A DNA stretch of 64,000 nt, from NCBI RefSeq assembly GCF_900182915.1, contig NZ_FXUG01000007.1, positions 248,001-312,000 on the forward strand. The letters run 5' to 3'. Positions within the stretch are counted from its first letter, which is position 1; each line of letters starts with the position of its first letter. Below, piece by piece: positions 63,572-64,000 of this stretch. The position numbers and the translations under genes were made by a program. The DNA is from Neorhodopirellula lusitana. Lineage in GTDB: Bacteria; Planctomycetota; Planctomycetia; Pirellulales; Pirellulaceae. Below the pieces are notes generated by a model that was given only the letters and a program-made list of their open reading frames with translations, made no database searches and was not told the origin of the DNA.

Positions 63572-63655
63572 GCGAGTTTTACAGCATGCGAGTTTTACAG
63601 CATGCGAGCTTTACAGCATGCGAGCTTTACAGCATGACGGACTTTCAAGTCCGTC
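63572..63655. repeat. Four-copy 16-bp tandem repeat followed by a perfect hairpin
   Basis: GCGAGTTTTACAGCAT occurs twice, then GCGAGCTTTACAGCAT twice (63572-63635), with no spacing. Immediately after, GACGGACTT-TC-AAGTCCGTC forms a perfect 9-bp stem (63636-63655). Confidence 0.85.
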
Positions 63656-63946
63656 GAAGTCGTTGAAAGTGACGAACTAGAGAGTCCGTCGTAGAAATGC
63701 CAACCCCGTTCCAGGCGTGACGAAGCCCGCTCTTGGCGTTTGACAATAGCGGGTGGCATTCGGCAAACCGTGGGGCATGGTTTCCGAAGTAAACCATCTT
63801 CACCCTACACGACCTCGCCTCACCCTACTTCCCATACGACAAACTCGCAGGGGGCGATCTTGTTGCGAAACCAAACTACTCACCAGCGTTTCCGCCGGCG
63901 AGACCATCAATAGCTTCAACAGCAAATCGGGATTCTAGATTTTGAC

Positions 63947-64000
63947 TTAGAGTCCTTCTACTTCCTCCACTTCTCCACCGGATTCTTCCGATGCCGAACG
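63947..64000 (-). CDS. C-terminal end of a gene running off the right edge
   Basis: The minus strand is open from the edge for 17 codons and then has TAA at 63947-63949. The encoded tail is RSASEESGGEVEEVEGL, an acidic C-terminus that looks like real protein sequence. Too short to identify a family. Confidence 0.45.
   Translation of the reverse strand, partial: RSASEESGGEVEEVEGL

Larger units (their letters stand above)
63176..63946. other. Intergenic region with a tandem repeat, a hairpin and one dispersed element
   Basis: 771 bp with no supported gene. It contains the inverted copy of the AGGCACAGGCCC element (63498-63540), a four-copy 16-bp tandem repeat and an adjoining hairpin (63572-63655). 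The sulfatase promoter lies near 63176-63300. Confidence 0.6.

Noticed and set aside
63753-63938. 61-residue plus-strand frame near the right edge
   Set aside because: No motif, no ribosome-binding site and random composition. The minus-strand partial gene end at 63947 is more credible.

Overview
The window looks like a chromosomal segment of a planctomycete, most likely a marine member of the Pirellulaceae (Rhodopirellula/Rubripirellula-like). Protein families typical of that group occur together: the DUF1549/DUF1552/DUF1592 secreted cytochrome-type proteins, an ECF sigma factor overlapping a FecR-like gene, a planctomycete-type exosortase, a formylglycine sulfatase, and proteins with long Ser/Gly/Asp-rich linkers. 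Clear Shine-Dalgarno sequences are rare, non-ATG starts are fairly common, and intergenic regions are full of small dispersed hairpin repeats. I saw no rRNA, tRNA, CRISPR array or intact insertion sequence.

Layout. 1-5.8 kb: three minus-strand genes for secreted DUF1592, DUF1552 and DUF1549 proteins; the last runs off the left edge. 6.3-8.4 kb: ECF sigma factor plus FecR-domain membrane protein. 8.7-16.8 kb: housekeeping genes map, ftsH, dxr and rseP. 16.8-42 kb: a long polysaccharide locus. It begins with nucleotide-sugar genes (UDP-HexNAc dehydrogenase, rfbB, fcl, gmd). It continues with a visibly AT-richer block of flippase (Wzx-like), FkbM methyltransferase, GT8, GT4 and GT2 glycosyltransferases, hexapeptide acyltransferases and a Wzy-like polymerase. 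It ends with further transferases and a rho-independent terminator. 42.3-49 kb: a Wzc-like tyrosine autokinase/chain-length protein, an exosortase with a periplasmic EpsI-like tail, and a TPR membrane protein, probably the assembly and sorting end of the same envelope system. 49.3-51.1 kb: a second ECF sigma factor, a pterin dehydratase and a small unknown gene. 51.8-56.3 kb: a translationally coupled three-gene operon of a MotA/TolQ/ExbB-like channel and two ExbD/MotB-like partners. 57.1-61.4 kb: a secreted unknown protein, a membrane-anchored helix-turn-helix protein with a very long acidic disordered middle, a receiver-like protein and an SDR oxidoreductase. 61.7-63.2 kb: a sulfatase. The last 54 bases are the acidic C-terminus of another minus-strand gene.

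Functional reading. Most of the window concerns the cell envelope: sugars are activated at 17-24 kb, assembled and decorated at 24-42 kb, and polymerised, regulated and probably linked to exosortase-dependent sorting at 36-49 kb. An initiating phosphoglycosyltransferase and a Wza-type export protein are not visible here. FtsH, RseP, the sigma factors and the ExbB/ExbD-like operon are also envelope-related.

Most notable: (1) the uncharacterised channel trio at 51.8-56.3 kb; (2) the HTH-disordered-TM protein at 57.8 kb; (3) an in-frame TAG that splits a glycosyltransferase at 38.8 kb; (4) a G10 tract inside the flippase gene, a candidate phase-variation site; (5) modular inverted repeats whose nesting order differs from site to site; (6) repeats that have entered or duplicated coding sequence (rfbB, a GT2 gene, the 3' end of an ExbD-like gene).
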